Part shown: positions 27,032 to 36,240 of the stretch, one piece after another | Numbering within the stretch: the stretch's first letter is position 1 | Layout of the letters: every line of letters begins with the position of its first letter | Assembly: GCA_964640545.1 (NCBI GenBank) | Contig: CAZXHL010000005.1 | Location: forward strand, 1 to 55,877 | Length of the DNA: 55,877 nucleotides | From: JBGSZX01 sp964640545 | Lineage (GTDB): Bacteria > Bdellovibrionota > UBA2428 | Direction: 5' to 3' | Position numbers and translations under genes: made by a program | Notes under the pieces: generated by a model | What the model saw: only the letters and a program-made list of their open reading frames with translations | Told to the model about the DNA's origin: nothing | Databases searched by the model: none

Positions 27032-27497
27032 AGGTTTTGATCGTATTCGATCAGAACTTCAAATGCTTATGAAGACAGAGCGCCCTAAAGTGGTGCAAGC
27101 GGTTTCAGACGCTGCGGCGATGGGCGACCGTAGTGAAAATGCAGAATACATCTATGGCAAAAAAAGACTGCGCGAGATTGACAGTCGCATTCGCTTTTTG
27201 ACCAAGCGTCTAGACAACGTGGAGGTTATTGACCCATCAGTCGTATCAGTAGAGAAAGTGTCTTTCGGAGTGTGGGTCAGTATCGAAGATGAAGATGGCA
27301 CATTGGTCAGCTACCAAATCGTAGGAGAAGATGAAATCGATCCCAAGAACCACCGGATTACCTTCTCATCTCCCCTGGGCAGGGCGCTACTCGGGAAACG
27401 AGTTGGCGATAGTTTTGAGTTCCAAAGACCTGCCGGGCCCCAAGAGTTAGAGATCGTCAGTATCGAAAACTCACGGCCCAGCCATCTCAAGAAATAA
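27006..27497 (+). CDS. greB: Transcript cleavage factor GreB
   Basis: 163 residues, full length. N-terminal coiled coil (~1-75) with tip GDRSENAEYIYGKKRLREID, whose acidic residues hold the catalytic Mg in the RNA polymerase channel; the YIYGKKRLREID string marks GreB rather than GreA. C-terminal FKBP-like domain has QIVGEDEID, ISF/TFSSPLGRALLGK and PAGPQELEIVSI. It rescues backtracked polymerase. The ATG sits inside the end of the ABC gene (26-bp overlap), an unusual operon position. Its 3' end overlaps the convergent lipoprotein gene by 27 bp. Confidence 0.93.
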   Translation: MNKNYLTPEGFDRIRSELQMLMKTERPKVVQAVSDAAAMGDRSENAEYIYGKKRLREIDSRIRFLTKRLDNVEVIDPSVVSVEKVSFGVWVSIEDEDGTLVSYQIVGEDEIDPKNHRITFSSPLGRALLGKRVGDSFEFQRPAGPQELEIVSIENSRPSHLKK

Positions 27498-29795
27498 CGG
27501 CGACTGGAACGCCCTACCGACAAGTCTCATAGACTGGCGCCACAACTCATCATCAGATTGTAGTTTACCGACGCTCACTTCAGAACAACGACCAACCTGC
27601 TTCTCAATTCCGGTGACAGGGTCAAGGTGAAGCTCGTCCACACAAGTGTAACCTTGGCTCAAATCTTCTAGATCTCTCGGCACAGCAAACTTATTGAGAA
27701 GCAGTGAAAGAGCCAACTTCAAACTTTTGAGCTGATCACGAAGTGAACCCTTTGAGTCATCAATCAAAAGATTGAGAGTCCTCTTCGAGCCTGCAATGTT
27801 GTCGGACCCCAAAATCCCATTCATAAAGGACTCGTATTCCTGGCGCATTTTTTTGGTAGCAGTACTATTGTTTCCTGACAGTAGCCTAAGAGACTCTTCA
27901 GTTTCAGCGTGCCAATCTGCCAAAATTTCCAAAGCATCATGAAGCTTAAACACAACATCCGTCATAAGAGAAACAGACTTCAATTCTGTGACAACCGGGC
28001 CCTTAGCAAAAGCTTTACGTTCGGTAGCAGAAATTCGAACACCTGTGACTTTGGGGTCATCAGCATCAACTTCTTTGCCATCAATATCCACATAAACAAC
28101 ATGATTATCAACGATCGGCATTCCAACCATATTGATATAAGCTAGAGATATCGCAAAAGCTTCGAACGGAAGCATGCCACCACTGGCAATGATGTCTTCA
28201 GCTTCCTTGTTGGATCCAAAGTCGGCTAGTGGGTATGGAACGGGGCTATTGCTCGAGAACCACCAATCGGTTCCTGGAACAAGTGACATCATAAAGTAAG
28301 CAATACCACCAAGAAACTCTACCTTCTCATGGAAGCTAGCCTCTTCATAACCTCTTGCAGACTCTACATAAGTAGGCTGCTCTTTCTGCTCGAGCAAAGG
28401 ACGAGCTTCTGAAAGAGTGCATTCCTCAGATGGATTGGGCTTGTCCGTTAAAGTCATTTTTAAACCAACGTCTTCGTCTGCAAGCTCCGAGTCTTTAACC
28501 TGCGTGAGCTTTCCGTCTCTTAAGAACGATCCCGAACGACGGCAGGCCTTCATGCGAGTTCCTTCATTGTGGTCCAAGAAATCGCTAACACCAACAAGTG
28601 CCTTTCGGCGTTTAGATCCATTTCCTGTGATTTTAAGTGGGGCACGATCATAACCCTTGATCGTCAGTAGTTGCGAGAAAGCTCTATGATAAATCACAGT
28701 TCCGCAAGCCTGCTCTATTGGAGAAGTGGATTTGATCCCGCGAATCGCAGCACTCATACCGTATCTCATATCGTCAAGAAATGCCGACCAGCTATTGTTT
28801 CGAAACATCGGAACTCGCTTAGCCATTTGTTCGAGAACTCTTCTTAACTCAGCATCTTTGCGCTCGATTACTTCCCTTGAGTCTGTCGGAAGCGGCTTAA
28901 GAATTTCTGAATACGGGAATCCATTTTTTACGAAAACGTCGGCATAAGTTCCCTGTAGAGGATAAAGCTCGAAACTTTCATCATAAACACCAGGCAAACT
29001 TTCACCGATTTTATCCGTAAAAGCTTTGTTGCGGATCTTCTCCCAACCAACAACCCCCGTTCTCATGAGCAACTTAAGGCCAATCATCGGGAGCAAAAGA
29101 ATAGGAGATTTCGTGATCTCGTCATTAAAAAGATCGTGAAACTCCGATTCATTGGGAATACTTCCCCCTGAACGCTCACTACCGCTCTGAGCTAGAAGGC
29201 CATATTCAAGTAGTGGATGATCGTTTAACTGGATTCGTCCGTATAAGTTGTTGAGGTTAATGAGGTTGCTGTCGTCACCAAACATCAAGGACCGATCGTG
29301 GAGCGCATCAAGACGTGCTCTCTGCTTACATTTCTCCACAGAATTCTCAACGATGATACGACCTCGGTCTCTATGACCGTCTCGAGGACGAACGCGACGG
29401 TTTTCTTCGCAAGAAGTGTCCTCAGAAAACTCAGAAGCTTTGACGATGCCAGCTTTCTCAATGAGAAGCCTTCCATCAAAGACTTCACCAATAATACCGA
29501 ATGGCCCATCAGTGGAAAACTTTTTCGTTCCAAAATCCTCTAGAGAGCGAAAGGCTTGCTGCCCTGAATTATCGGAGATCACCATGGAATCAAGCCATGA
29601 ACAGGCGCTCATAAAATTGGCAGCTGGATAGATATCTTGATTTAAGACTCTACCTTCACCAGGAATTTCGTTTGGAGAATATTTATCGACTTGTCGTTGA
29701 ACGAATTCTCGATTCGGCTCGACATATTCAAGTCCACATCCTCCCAAGACAAGGAGCAAAGCCGATAGGGAAAATCTTTTGTTTTGATTTTTCAT
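27471..29795 (-). CDS. Very large lipoprotein of unknown function
   Basis: 774 residues from ATG 29795, chosen because it yields a lipoprotein signal (KRFSLSALLLVLGGC). The ATG at 29828 would add 11 residues and overlap the upstream gene more. The mature protein has scattered Cys (at least nine) and many charged residues; no family is recognised. The TAA of the upstream barrel gene is one base before this ATG (TAAAATG), so the two are coupled and probably form a surface complex. The last 27 bp run through the end of greB on the other strand. Confidence 0.6.
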   Translation of the reverse strand: MKNQNKRFSLSALLLVLGGCGLEYVEPNREFVQRQVDKYSPNEIPGEGRVLNQDIYPAANFMSACSWLDSMVISDNSGQQAFRSLEDFGTKKFSTDGPFGIIGEVFDGRLLIEKAGIVKASEFSEDTSCEENRRVRPRDGHRDRGRIIVENSVEKCKQRARLDALHDRSLMFGDDSNLINLNNLYGRIQLNDHPLLEYGLLAQSGSERSGGSIPNESEFHDLFNDEITKSPILLLPMIGLKLLMRTGVVGWEKIRNKAFTDKIGESLPGVYDESFELYPLQGTYADVFVKNGFPYSEILKPLPTDSREVIERKDAELRRVLEQMAKRVPMFRNNSWSAFLDDMRYGMSAAIRGIKSTSPIEQACGTVIYHRAFSQLLTIKGYDRAPLKITGNGSKRRKALVGVSDFLDHNEGTRMKACRRSGSFLRDGKLTQVKDSELADEDVGLKMTLTDKPNPSEECTLSEARPLLEQKEQPTYVESARGYEEASFHEKVEFLGGIAYFMMSLVPGTDWWFSSNSPVPYPLADFGSNKEAEDIIASGGMLPFEAFAISLAYINMVGMPIVDNHVVYVDIDGKEVDADDPKVTGVRISATERKAFAKGPVVTELKSVSLMTDVVFKLHDALEILADWHAETEESLRLLSGNNSTATKKMRQEYESFMNGILGSDNIAGSKRTLNLLIDDSKGSLRDQLKSLKLALSLLLNKFAVPRDLEDLSQGYTCVDELHLDPVTGIEKQVGRCSEVSVGKLQSDDELWRQSMRLVGRAFQSPLFLEMAGP

Positions 29796-29796
29796 T

Positions 29797-31053
29797 TTAG
29801 AATAGAAGGACAAAGTCCATCCTCCCATACGGTGCGTAGATCACGTTTTTACCAGCAAGAGGCTGATACCAAGTCACTGACATTTTTGCAGGTGCCAAAG
29901 CTTTATCCGCCAAGAACAATGGGATGGAAGAAATCTCTGCCGTTAGCTCCATTCCATGCTCTGAACTTTGCGTGCCTTCACTGAGGCGAGCATAGTCAAG
30001 ACCATTGCTACCACTATAACGATCACCAGCTTTGACATTGTATTGGTAGCTAGCCATCAAACTAATTCCACCTTTCCAAATATCAAACATCACTCCAACA
30101 TCAGCAAGAAAGGCTGATCCGATTTTCTTGCGAACGTTTTCAATTTGATCGGGATCGTTCAAATCAGCTAGAGGCTCATTCGGATCCTTAGGCAAGGCCA
30201 CTCTCTTAATCCCCGGGAAGTAGTGTGTTCCAAACACACCTGCATGGAAGCTCAATACTTGGGGAATCGCCCTAAATGAATGGACTAGGCCCAGACGAGT
30301 CGATAAAACATCTTGCCCAGCTCCTTGGTCTAATAGATTCGTGATGTCCACTTCATGATTTGCTGTTGGCAGTCTCACATTGGTTCTTAAGGCAAAATCA
30401 AAACGGTCTCTCTTTAGAAAGCGGTAGCGGCTCTCAATCTCAATGTCTCCAAGAGATTGGAATTCATAAGATCCTGGAGCTTGGAATCCGTTATTTGTAA
30501 AAACTTCTTTTATGTAGAGTTCTTTATTGATACCAGCATCAATAAACTCTTGAAGGCCTTCACTCACCTGCGGAATGTGACCCAATCTTTGCTTGAGAGC
30601 TTCCGCATTAGACGTCGTATCAACTTCAAAGTTAGAAACCACACTTCGTTTAACAATGGGAACCAAGAGACCTAAGCTAAAGTTATCGGTAATCCCCCAC
30701 AGTAGTGCGGGGACCATGCGTTGCTCGGTCACGGTGACATCAGAATAGAAATTGGAAACAAAAAGCTGAGAACCTAATTGTTCCGCACTCATCCCATTTA
30801 AAATTTTCTCCAAGTCCGCAATCTGAGGTTCAGCCTCAGCAAGATCATCCAAGGTAACACTTCTATTGAGCGGCGAAACAATAGAATCGAGCTTGCCTCC
30901 TTCGTTAAAGGAGTGAGAGACGACGCCTTTGCCCATAACGAAAGCACCAGCTCTAACACCCTTTGGCAGGGCGTCTGTTGTCACAAGAGCATATAAAGGC
31001 GCAGAAGCGACGCCTAGAATGATCCAGAGTCCCCTTAAAGCCTTTGCCCACAT
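29797..31053 (-). CDS. Outer-membrane beta-barrel protein, phenol-MetA-like
   Basis: 418 residues from ATG 31053, giving the signal MWAKALRGLWIILGVASAPLYA. ATGs at 31083 and 31146 add residues before it and the latter would run into the divergent gene's start. The mature part has barrel features: many amphipathic strands (LLWGITDNFSLGLLVPIV, SLGDIEIESRYRFL, DFALRTNVRLPTANHE, SLMASYQYNV) and a C-terminal Phe (MDFVLLF), the insertion signal for the Bam complex. It resembles the transporter-like MetA-pathway family. Followed at once by the large lipoprotein, so barrel plus lipoprotein likely work together. Confidence 0.7.
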   Translation of the reverse strand: MWAKALRGLWIILGVASAPLYALVTTDALPKGVRAGAFVMGKGVVSHSFNEGGKLDSIVSPLNRSVTLDDLAEAEPQIADLEKILNGMSAEQLGSQLFVSNFYSDVTVTEQRMVPALLWGITDNFSLGLLVPIVKRSVVSNFEVDTTSNAEALKQRLGHIPQVSEGLQEFIDAGINKELYIKEVFTNNGFQAPGSYEFQSLGDIEIESRYRFLKRDRFDFALRTNVRLPTANHEVDITNLLDQGAGQDVLSTRLGLVHSFRAIPQVLSFHAGVFGTHYFPGIKRVALPKDPNEPLADLNDPDQIENVRKKIGSAFLADVGVMFDIWKGGISLMASYQYNVKAGDRYSGSNGLDYARLSEGTQSSEHGMELTAEISSIPLFLADKALAPAKMSVTWYQPLAGKNVIYAPYGRMDFVLLF

Positions 31054-31133
31054 TTGAGCTTGATATTTAACACATTGCGTCATAAACTGTCTTAATGTTT
31101 TGTAACAAAGTTTTAGGCGCAAAGGAAACAACA

Positions 31134-31718
31134 ATGTACGCCACAAGTGTCTATTATTTAGTCACTTTTCTGATTACATTCTTTACATTCAATACAAAGG
31201 CTCAGCTGCTCAATTTATCGACTGTTTCAGGAATTGAGTACCAAGGTGTCTCTGAAACCCTAGGTGGCAAACCCTGCATTGTGAGATCCTCCTTTCTTGA
31301 AAAGAACTTTATGGGGAGGCTCACCCAAAGCTTTGAATTGCTGACTCTTGAGACCGATGGCAGGTCCGTAGAACGACGCCATGTCCTTCAGCTTAATCCC
31401 ATCACTCGCGACAAAGCGCCTATTACATGTGACAAGAAGAGCAAAGCCTGTCTTTGGGAATTTGTAGTTAGCAAGGCTTTGGCTGACGAAGCAAGCAGTG
31501 GCTCAAAAGGTGACAAGGAATTCTATTACTTAGTGTTTGAATCTTACCTCAAAAATCCTGAGCAATTTTATCTCGTCAGCTTGTTAAAGGCAGGATCTGC
31601 TACCGGTGCCCGTCGATTGCATTGGGATTGCGTCGTCAGGAAATTTAAATCGACCGAAGCTCTACCCTCTATGGGAGTCCTCCCAAAAATCCCAAAAGCC
31701 ATTCCCGTCGCGGAATAA
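31134..31718 (+). CDS. Small secreted protein of unknown function
   Basis: 194 residues from ATG 31134, set by aaaggaaac before it; an upstream in-frame ATG (31095) gives a poorer start. Signal peptide (YLVTFLITFFTFNTKA). The mature part has four or so Cys (GKPCIV, ITCDKKSKACLW, HWDCVV), fitting two disulphides in an exported fold. Function not recognised. Divergent from the barrel gene; its 3' end is 14 bp before the large inverted-repeat element. Confidence 0.55.
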   Translation: MYATSVYYLVTFLITFFTFNTKAQLLNLSTVSGIEYQGVSETLGGKPCIVRSSFLEKNFMGRLTQSFELLTLETDGRSVERRHVLQLNPITRDKAPITCDKKSKACLWEFVVSKALADEASSGSKGDKEFYYLVFESYLKNPEQFYLVSLLKAGSATGARRLHWDCVVRKFKSTEALPSMGVLPKIPKAIPVAE

Positions 31719-31732
31719 TTTGATAAGAGAAC

Positions 31733-31958
31733 TTTCACTGTGCGCGGTAAAAAGTGGAAAGCCTCACGGGCTCAGGTTCTCAATCATTCTAAATATTTGG
31801 ATTTGTTACTCAGGACAGGGGGAGCGCAGCCCCCCTCTGGCAAGTTGGCACTTGCCATTCACCCCCATAGTCCTAAGCACAAACCAACTATTTAGAATGA
31901 TTGAGAACCCGAACTACGGCTTTTAGGGCTTTTCCACTTTTTACCGCGCACAGTGAAA
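31733..31958. repeat. Large inverted-repeat element with branched (cloverleaf-like) centre
   Basis: Outer arms 31733-31757 and 31934-31958 are perfect 25-bp inverted copies (start tttcactgtgcgcggtaaaa). Inner arms 31775-31800 and 31884-31909 match over 26 bp with one mismatch. Centre: tttgt 31802-31806 pairs with acaaa 31879-31883, aggac 31812-31816 with gtcct 31870-31874, then two side hairpins, aggggg/ccccct (31817-31836) and ggcaagt/acttgcc (31839-31856). It fills the whole 242-bp gap between convergent genes, ending 2 bp from a stop codon. No coding sequence is seen in it. Candidate MITE-like element, structured RNA or bidirectional terminator; no clear target duplication and no second copy noticed in the window. 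Confidence 0.85.
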
Positions 31959-31960
31959 AT

Positions 31961-33070
31961 TTACAGAGGCAGAAATGAGGATTTGATCGCCTCGATCAAC
32001 TCTTCTTTGGCTTCTGATTTGTCTTCTAAATAGGACGATTTAAAATACAAGAAATTTGCTGACTGCGCGATGTTGAGCATCGTGTGGCTCTTAAAACCAA
32101 AATTATCTGCCATCTTAGCAAGCTGCACACTCGCCCACCCCGCTAGTTTTGGTAGTTGTTTGATTTTCTGGGGCAGCTTAGCGAGAGCAGCATCACGCTC
32201 TGGCGTGGGCTCCTCGTTTTTCAAAAACTCGCGGTAGCTTTCAAGATACAAATTGAGATAATCCACAATCTTGAGATTCATTCCCACGATCAAACGCTCT
32301 TCCACCGGACTTGAAACTGGCTTCAGCATTTCATTCACAATCGTCGTGGCCACATAATCAAGACTCACAAAATTGGCGCCACCCCTGGGAGAAAATGGAA
32401 TTTTTCCTTTTCTTAGGGCGACGAGGTGCCCTCTTGAATTTTTCAACTGCTCCAATGAACCATGGACCACAGATGGACAAAAGATCATTCCACCGTGCTT
32501 GGCCTCTTCTTTCACATGAAGATGAGACAGTCGCTTGGTTCGGTAGTAGCCCATGCGCTCATTGAACGGCTCCCATTCTCCGAGACTTGATTCATCTCGA
32601 ACATCAGGAGATTGAGTCACGCCAAAAGCCACAACGGAACTCGTGTAGTAAAACGGCGCGCCAATTTTGTTGGCCCAATTTAGAAGGTCTTGTGTGACGC
32701 CGATATTGAGCCTATCTTGATCATTGTTGTCACCGGATTTCTTAATGACGGCAGCCATATGTAGCACTCGCCAAGAGTATTTATCTACATCAATGGAAGC
32801 GAGATTGTTGCGGAAACGTAGCGGATCCTCAAAAGGTGTTAACTTCCATTCGATTTTGTTGATCTCATAATCCGGGTCGAGACCATGCTCTCTCATCCGT
32901 TGAGCCAAAATGCTCTTGGTAGAATCCGGTTTAGATCTCGCGAGCACAAGAATGCGCCGCTTGGCCTTTATCAATCGAACAAGGATCTCGCTGCCAATAA
33001 ATCCACTAACACCAGTAATGAGCAAGCATTCAGATTTCGGGCTTGGAGTGGAAGAGGTGGATTCAGACAT
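31961..33070 (-). CDS. NAD(P)-dependent SDR-type epimerase/thioester-reductase-like protein
   Basis: 369 residues. Extended SDR fold: the nucleotide motif TGVSGFIGSEIL at ~19, VLHMAAVIKKSG, and the active-site pair YYRTK (Tyr-x3-Lys). LVLARSKPD after strand 2 suggests NADP. Spread of motifs is like the NAD-binding-4 (thioester reductase/ male-sterility) group, but no carrier domain is fused. It is the last gene of the purine operon, after a phosphopantetheinyl transferase, hinting at reduction of a carrier-bound acyl group. Specific substrate unknown. Confidence 0.75.
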   Translation of the reverse strand: MSESTSSTPSPKSECLLITGVSGFIGSEILVRLIKAKRRILVLARSKPDSTKSILAQRMREHGLDPDYEINKIEWKLTPFEDPLRFRNNLASIDVDKYSWRVLHMAAVIKKSGDNNDQDRLNIGVTQDLLNWANKIGAPFYYTSSVVAFGVTQSPDVRDESSLGEWEPFNERMGYYRTKRLSHLHVKEEAKHGGMIFCPSVVHGSLEQLKNSRGHLVALRKGKIPFSPRGGANFVSLDYVATTIVNEMLKPVSSPVEERLIVGMNLKIVDYLNLYLESYREFLKNEEPTPERDAALAKLPQKIKQLPKLAGWASVQLAKMADNFGFKSHTMLNIAQSANFLYFKSSYLEDKSEAKEELIEAIKSSFLPL

Positions 33071-33106
33071 TCAATAAATTCCTTAGAAGATGCTTGGAGA
33101 GATTGA

Positions 33107-33619
33107 TTAGATACTACGCCTAGCAAGCGCAACAAACCAAGGCGCCTTCCATTCGCCCTTCAGATCAAAAATATAACTTTGGCCTTTTACTTCAATACTT
33201 AACTGATGTTCACTCTCACGAATAAAATCACTGAGAACGATCCCTTCATTAAAAGGATATAGTGCCTTAAAGGCGGCCTCGCGGTAGCACCACTCTTCTA
33301 ATAATTTCTCCGAGCTAAGCGCTTTAATCGTCGCTTCAGGAATCTTTAATCTGCGCTCAAGCCAATCTTTATTCTTAAAGAGCGGCCTAGACGCATCGTA
33401 GAACTCGAGATCAATCCCCGTTCTCACATCATCCGGCGACTCAACCTCAACCTGAAAAAAAGCATCATCTGGTGCTTCTTTGTGAGATTTGGAAAATTTG
33501 GGATCAAGGCTCGGTCTCTTCTTTGGAGCCCAGGTTACGGAATGAACCCAGGACTCAGACAGGCACATACTAAAAAAAGACGAAAATTCTTCAATCGGAT
33601 TGGGATAGTCTCTACTCAT
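33107..33619 (-). CDS. 4'-phosphopantetheinyl transferase, short Sfp-like
   Basis: 170 residues, shorter than Sfp (~220). Seen: RTGIDLEFYDASRP (the G-I-D-x-E magnesium motif) and EEWCYREAAFKALYPF (the W-x-x-K/R-E-A-x-x-K motif). It would move phosphopantetheine from CoA onto a carrier protein. The N-terminal half is reduced. Its start overlaps the purM stop by 4 bp and the SDR gene is 36 bp downstream. Odd place for such an enzyme; no carrier protein gene was found in the window. Confidence 0.7.
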   Translation of the reverse strand: MSRDYPNPIEEFSSFFSMCLSESWVHSVTWAPKKRPSLDPKFSKSHKEAPDDAFFQVEVESPDDVRTGIDLEFYDASRPLFKNKDWLERRLKIPEATIKALSSEKLLEEWCYREAAFKALYPFNEGIVLSDFIRESEHQLSIEVKGQSYIFDLKGEWKAPWFVALARRSI

Positions 33620-34668
33620 CGGATCTCCAGCCCCTCTATACTAACACGAGCCGTTTCGTCAGCATAACCCCTCTCGTAAAGTCCCAGGTCCTGCAATTCT
33701 TGGCCGTGCTGGGCACTAAAGGCCTCATCGAGCACCACAGCAAAACCCCAACCACCGTTGAGACTGCATAGGATCTCCTCGCGGCTCGCCCCAGTGCGTG
33801 TCTCGACTTCTTGCATCCAGACTGGCCACTCAAGATTTTGATCAATCACGAAACCGATTTCGCGGCCCTTTGGCTGCATACGAAGTAAGTTCCGAAGACC
33901 TGAACCCGTGATATGGAAGGCCGCCTGCAAAGCTGCAGATTGATTCTTTGATGCAAGAAATGATTTAAGTTTTTCAAAATCTTCCACATAAAGTTTCGTT
34001 GGAGCCATCAAATGTTCTTTGATAAAATCCGCATCTTTTACAGGATCAAATATCTTTCTCAGCCAACTAAATCCATTAGAGTGTGGCCCATCAGACTTCC
34101 ACATCCAAAGCTTCGATCCGGGCTTCAAGAGATCCGCATGGAGCCAATCATTGGGGGCGAGATCGCCCACACAAAATCCCGATACATCAAAATGCCCCTC
34201 CTTGTAGAAATCAGGCATCTGGGCTGTTTCACCCCCGACAAGAAGGCTATGCGATTTGGCACATGCCTTTTGGAGCCCCTTCAAGAACTGAGAAAGGATA
34301 GCTCCCTCCTCAAGGAGTGATCCTTGAGTGAAGCCGATGTAATCTAGGAAAAGTCTGGGGCTCGCTCCCACGCAAAGAAGATCATTCACATTCATCGCCA
34401 CAAGATCTTGAGCCAGCATTTCTGCGGTGCCAAGCTCTTCAAGCGTCCACAAAATCTTTGTGCCCACACCATCACACCCTAAAGCGATCCAGCGATCAGG
34501 TGTGAGCTCATAAACGGCCGCATAAGCGCCAACGCTGTCCTTCACTTTGGCTTCGGGATCAATCTGCACAAGGTTCTTGATGCCTTCTACAAATTGGTCT
34601 GCGGCGCGAGTATCAACGCCGCTCTCGGCGTAGCTTTTACTTTTTTGATTAGGATTTGAATCGTTCAC
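33616..34668 (-). CDS. purM: Phosphoribosylformylglycinamidine cyclo-ligase
   Basis: 350 residues, normal length. It makes AIR from FGAM with ATP. Seen: SYAESGVDTRAADQFVEG at the start, ALGCDGVGTKIL, DLVAMNVNDLLCVGASPRLFLDYI, LLVGGETAQMPDFY and GSGLRNLLRM, all AIRS-family blocks. Lies 54 bp after purH and overlaps the transferase gene by 4 bp. Confident. Confidence 0.96.
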   Translation of the reverse strand: MNDSNPNQKSKSYAESGVDTRAADQFVEGIKNLVQIDPEAKVKDSVGAYAAVYELTPDRWIALGCDGVGTKILWTLEELGTAEMLAQDLVAMNVNDLLCVGASPRLFLDYIGFTQGSLLEEGAILSQFLKGLQKACAKSHSLLVGGETAQMPDFYKEGHFDVSGFCVGDLAPNDWLHADLLKPGSKLWMWKSDGPHSNGFSWLRKIFDPVKDADFIKEHLMAPTKLYVEDFEKLKSFLASKNQSAALQAAFHITGSGLRNLLRMQPKGREIGFVIDQNLEWPVWMQEVETRTGASREEILCSLNGGWGFAVVLDEAFSAQHGQELQDLGLYERGYADETARVSIEGLEIR

Positions 34669-34722
34669 TATTACTTCCTTATTTAAAACTCTCTAGGTTT
34701 TAGCCTGACTTGGCAAACCCGT

Positions 34723-36240
34723 TTAGTGCCAAAAATGCCTCGTCCCCGTCACATCGCATTCCACGCCCAGCTCTTTCGCCCTCGCAAAAACAACTTCATC
34801 ATTCTTCGATCCACCCGGCTGCACGAGTTTCATGACTTTCGCCTCGCTCATAGCATCGATCAAATCAGGAAAAGGCAGGAAAGCATCACTATAAAGCAGT
34901 AGATCCTTCGGCGTGAATTGAGGAAAGCGATTTAAAAAATCTTGAGCCCTCGGCCACGCGAGTCTCGCAAAAGCTTCCACGCGGTTTGGCTGGCCTTGTC
35001 CCGCTCCAGCAAGCACGATCGTGCCTGAATCCGTTTCTAAGGTCAGAGCCAGAGCGTTGGACTTCGAACAAGCTCCCATCCAAGCTGAGACCGTCTTCCA
35101 GAAATTATCTCTCGAAATTTCTTCAAAGTCTGCATCCTGACTAAGCCGCCCGAGACGTCCTTGGTAGGTTTCTTTAAAACCTTGAGGGTCTTTCCCAACA
35201 AGAACGAATCTGCAGCGAGGCTTATTGGCATGAAGTTGCTCAGCCCATTCGCGGCACTCATCCGTTTTTGGGAGCACAACTACTTCTACAAAATTCTTCT
35301 TCAAACAAGCTGTCGCCTCGTCTCCAGGCAAATGATTGAAGGCCACAATCCCGCCAAAGCGAGAAACGGTATCCCCTTCCCACGCCCACTGGAATGCTTC
35401 TTCCTTATTAGAAAGTTTCGGAGCCACACTCGCTCCGCACAAAGTTTGGTGTTTGACGACAGCAACCGCAGCTTGATCGTCAGCAAAAGCTTGCACAAAT
35501 TTCCACGCGCCTTCGGCATCGCGAACATTGTTAAACCCCACAGGCCCCAAATACTCTGCCGCATCAGCATGACCAAGAGGTGCAAACTGCGCCTTTTGAT
35601 GCGGGTTTTCTCCGTATTTCATTTCCGGAGCGAAGGTCCAAGATCCTTCTTGCGGGCGAATACGCCTTCCCCACTCATTCATGATCGCCGTATCAAGACG
35701 CTGAACCAATTCGAAAGCTTCAAAGGCCAATTGGTATCTTGTGGCTTCGGACTGACGGGTATCTTCGGACATCGCAAGAAAACTTTGGTATTGCGAGGGA
35801 TTCGTGAAGATCCAAACGTTTTTAGAATTTTTAGCAGCAGCTCTCACCATAGTCGGCCCGCCGATATCCACCCACTCGATCATTTCATCCATATCTTTTG
35901 AGGCAGGTCCTTTTTCTTCAAAAGGATAAAAGTTGCAAGCCACAGCCACGATCTGATGACCTTCTGGCCACTCCTGCCAATCGGATTTGTTATCAGCTCT
36001 TAAAAGAAGTGAGGAATAGATCTTGTGGTGAAGAGTCTTCACTCTTCCGCCGAAGCGCTCGGGCTCGCCCGTGAACTCACTGATGTCCATGACTTCTAGG
36101 CCGTGCTCTTGAAGATATTTGCGGGTTCCACCACTAGAAACAATATTGATTCCCTGAGAAACGAAGTCTTTCGCCAGAACTTCACAACCCGTTTTATCGG
36201 TGACGGAAAATAGTGCCCATTTTTTTGCATGACTGCTCAT
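34723..36240 (-). CDS. purH: Bifunctional AICAR transformylase / IMP cyclohydrolase
   Basis: 505 residues, near the usual ~520. Cyclohydrolase domain (~1-195): ALFSVTDKTG, SSGGTRKYLQEHG, RVKTLHHKIYSSLL, WVDIGGPTMVRAAAKN. Transformylase domain (~200-505): KYGENPHQKAQF, VVKHQTLCGAS (usual KH-x-NPCG changed after the Lys-His pair), SDAFLPFPDLIDAM, LVQPGGSKNDEVV, TGTRHFWH. It catalyses the last two steps to IMP. Overlaps purQ by 4 bp. Motif drift in KHQTLCG is odd but the catalytic K-H pair remains. Confidence 0.95.
   Translation of the reverse strand: MSSHAKKWALFSVTDKTGCEVLAKDFVSQGINIVSSGGTRKYLQEHGLEVMDISEFTGEPERFGGRVKTLHHKIYSSLLLRADNKSDWQEWPEGHQIVAVACNFYPFEEKGPASKDMDEMIEWVDIGGPTMVRAAAKNSKNVWIFTNPSQYQSFLAMSEDTRQSEATRYQLAFEAFELVQRLDTAIMNEWGRRIRPQEGSWTFAPEMKYGENPHQKAQFAPLGHADAAEYLGPVGFNNVRDAEGAWKFVQAFADDQAAVAVVKHQTLCGASVAPKLSNKEEAFQWAWEGDTVSRFGGIVAFNHLPGDEATACLKKNFVEVVVLPKTDECREWAEQLHANKPRCRFVLVGKDPQGFKETYQGRLGRLSQDADFEEISRDNFWKTVSAWMGACSKSNALALTLETDSGTIVLAGAGQGQPNRVEAFARLAWPRAQDFLNRFPQFTPKDLLLYSDAFLPFPDLIDAMSEAKVMKLVQPGGSKNDEVVFARAKELGVECDVTGTRHFWH

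Noticed and set aside
31733..31958. Insertion-sequence call for the inverted-repeat element
   Set aside because: No transposase frame inside and no convincing target duplication at the ends; kept as a repeat only.
35161..35901. A 246-codon open frame on the + strand
   Set aside because: It lies fully inside purH on the opposite strand, has biased composition and no ribosome site; a shadow of a real gene.
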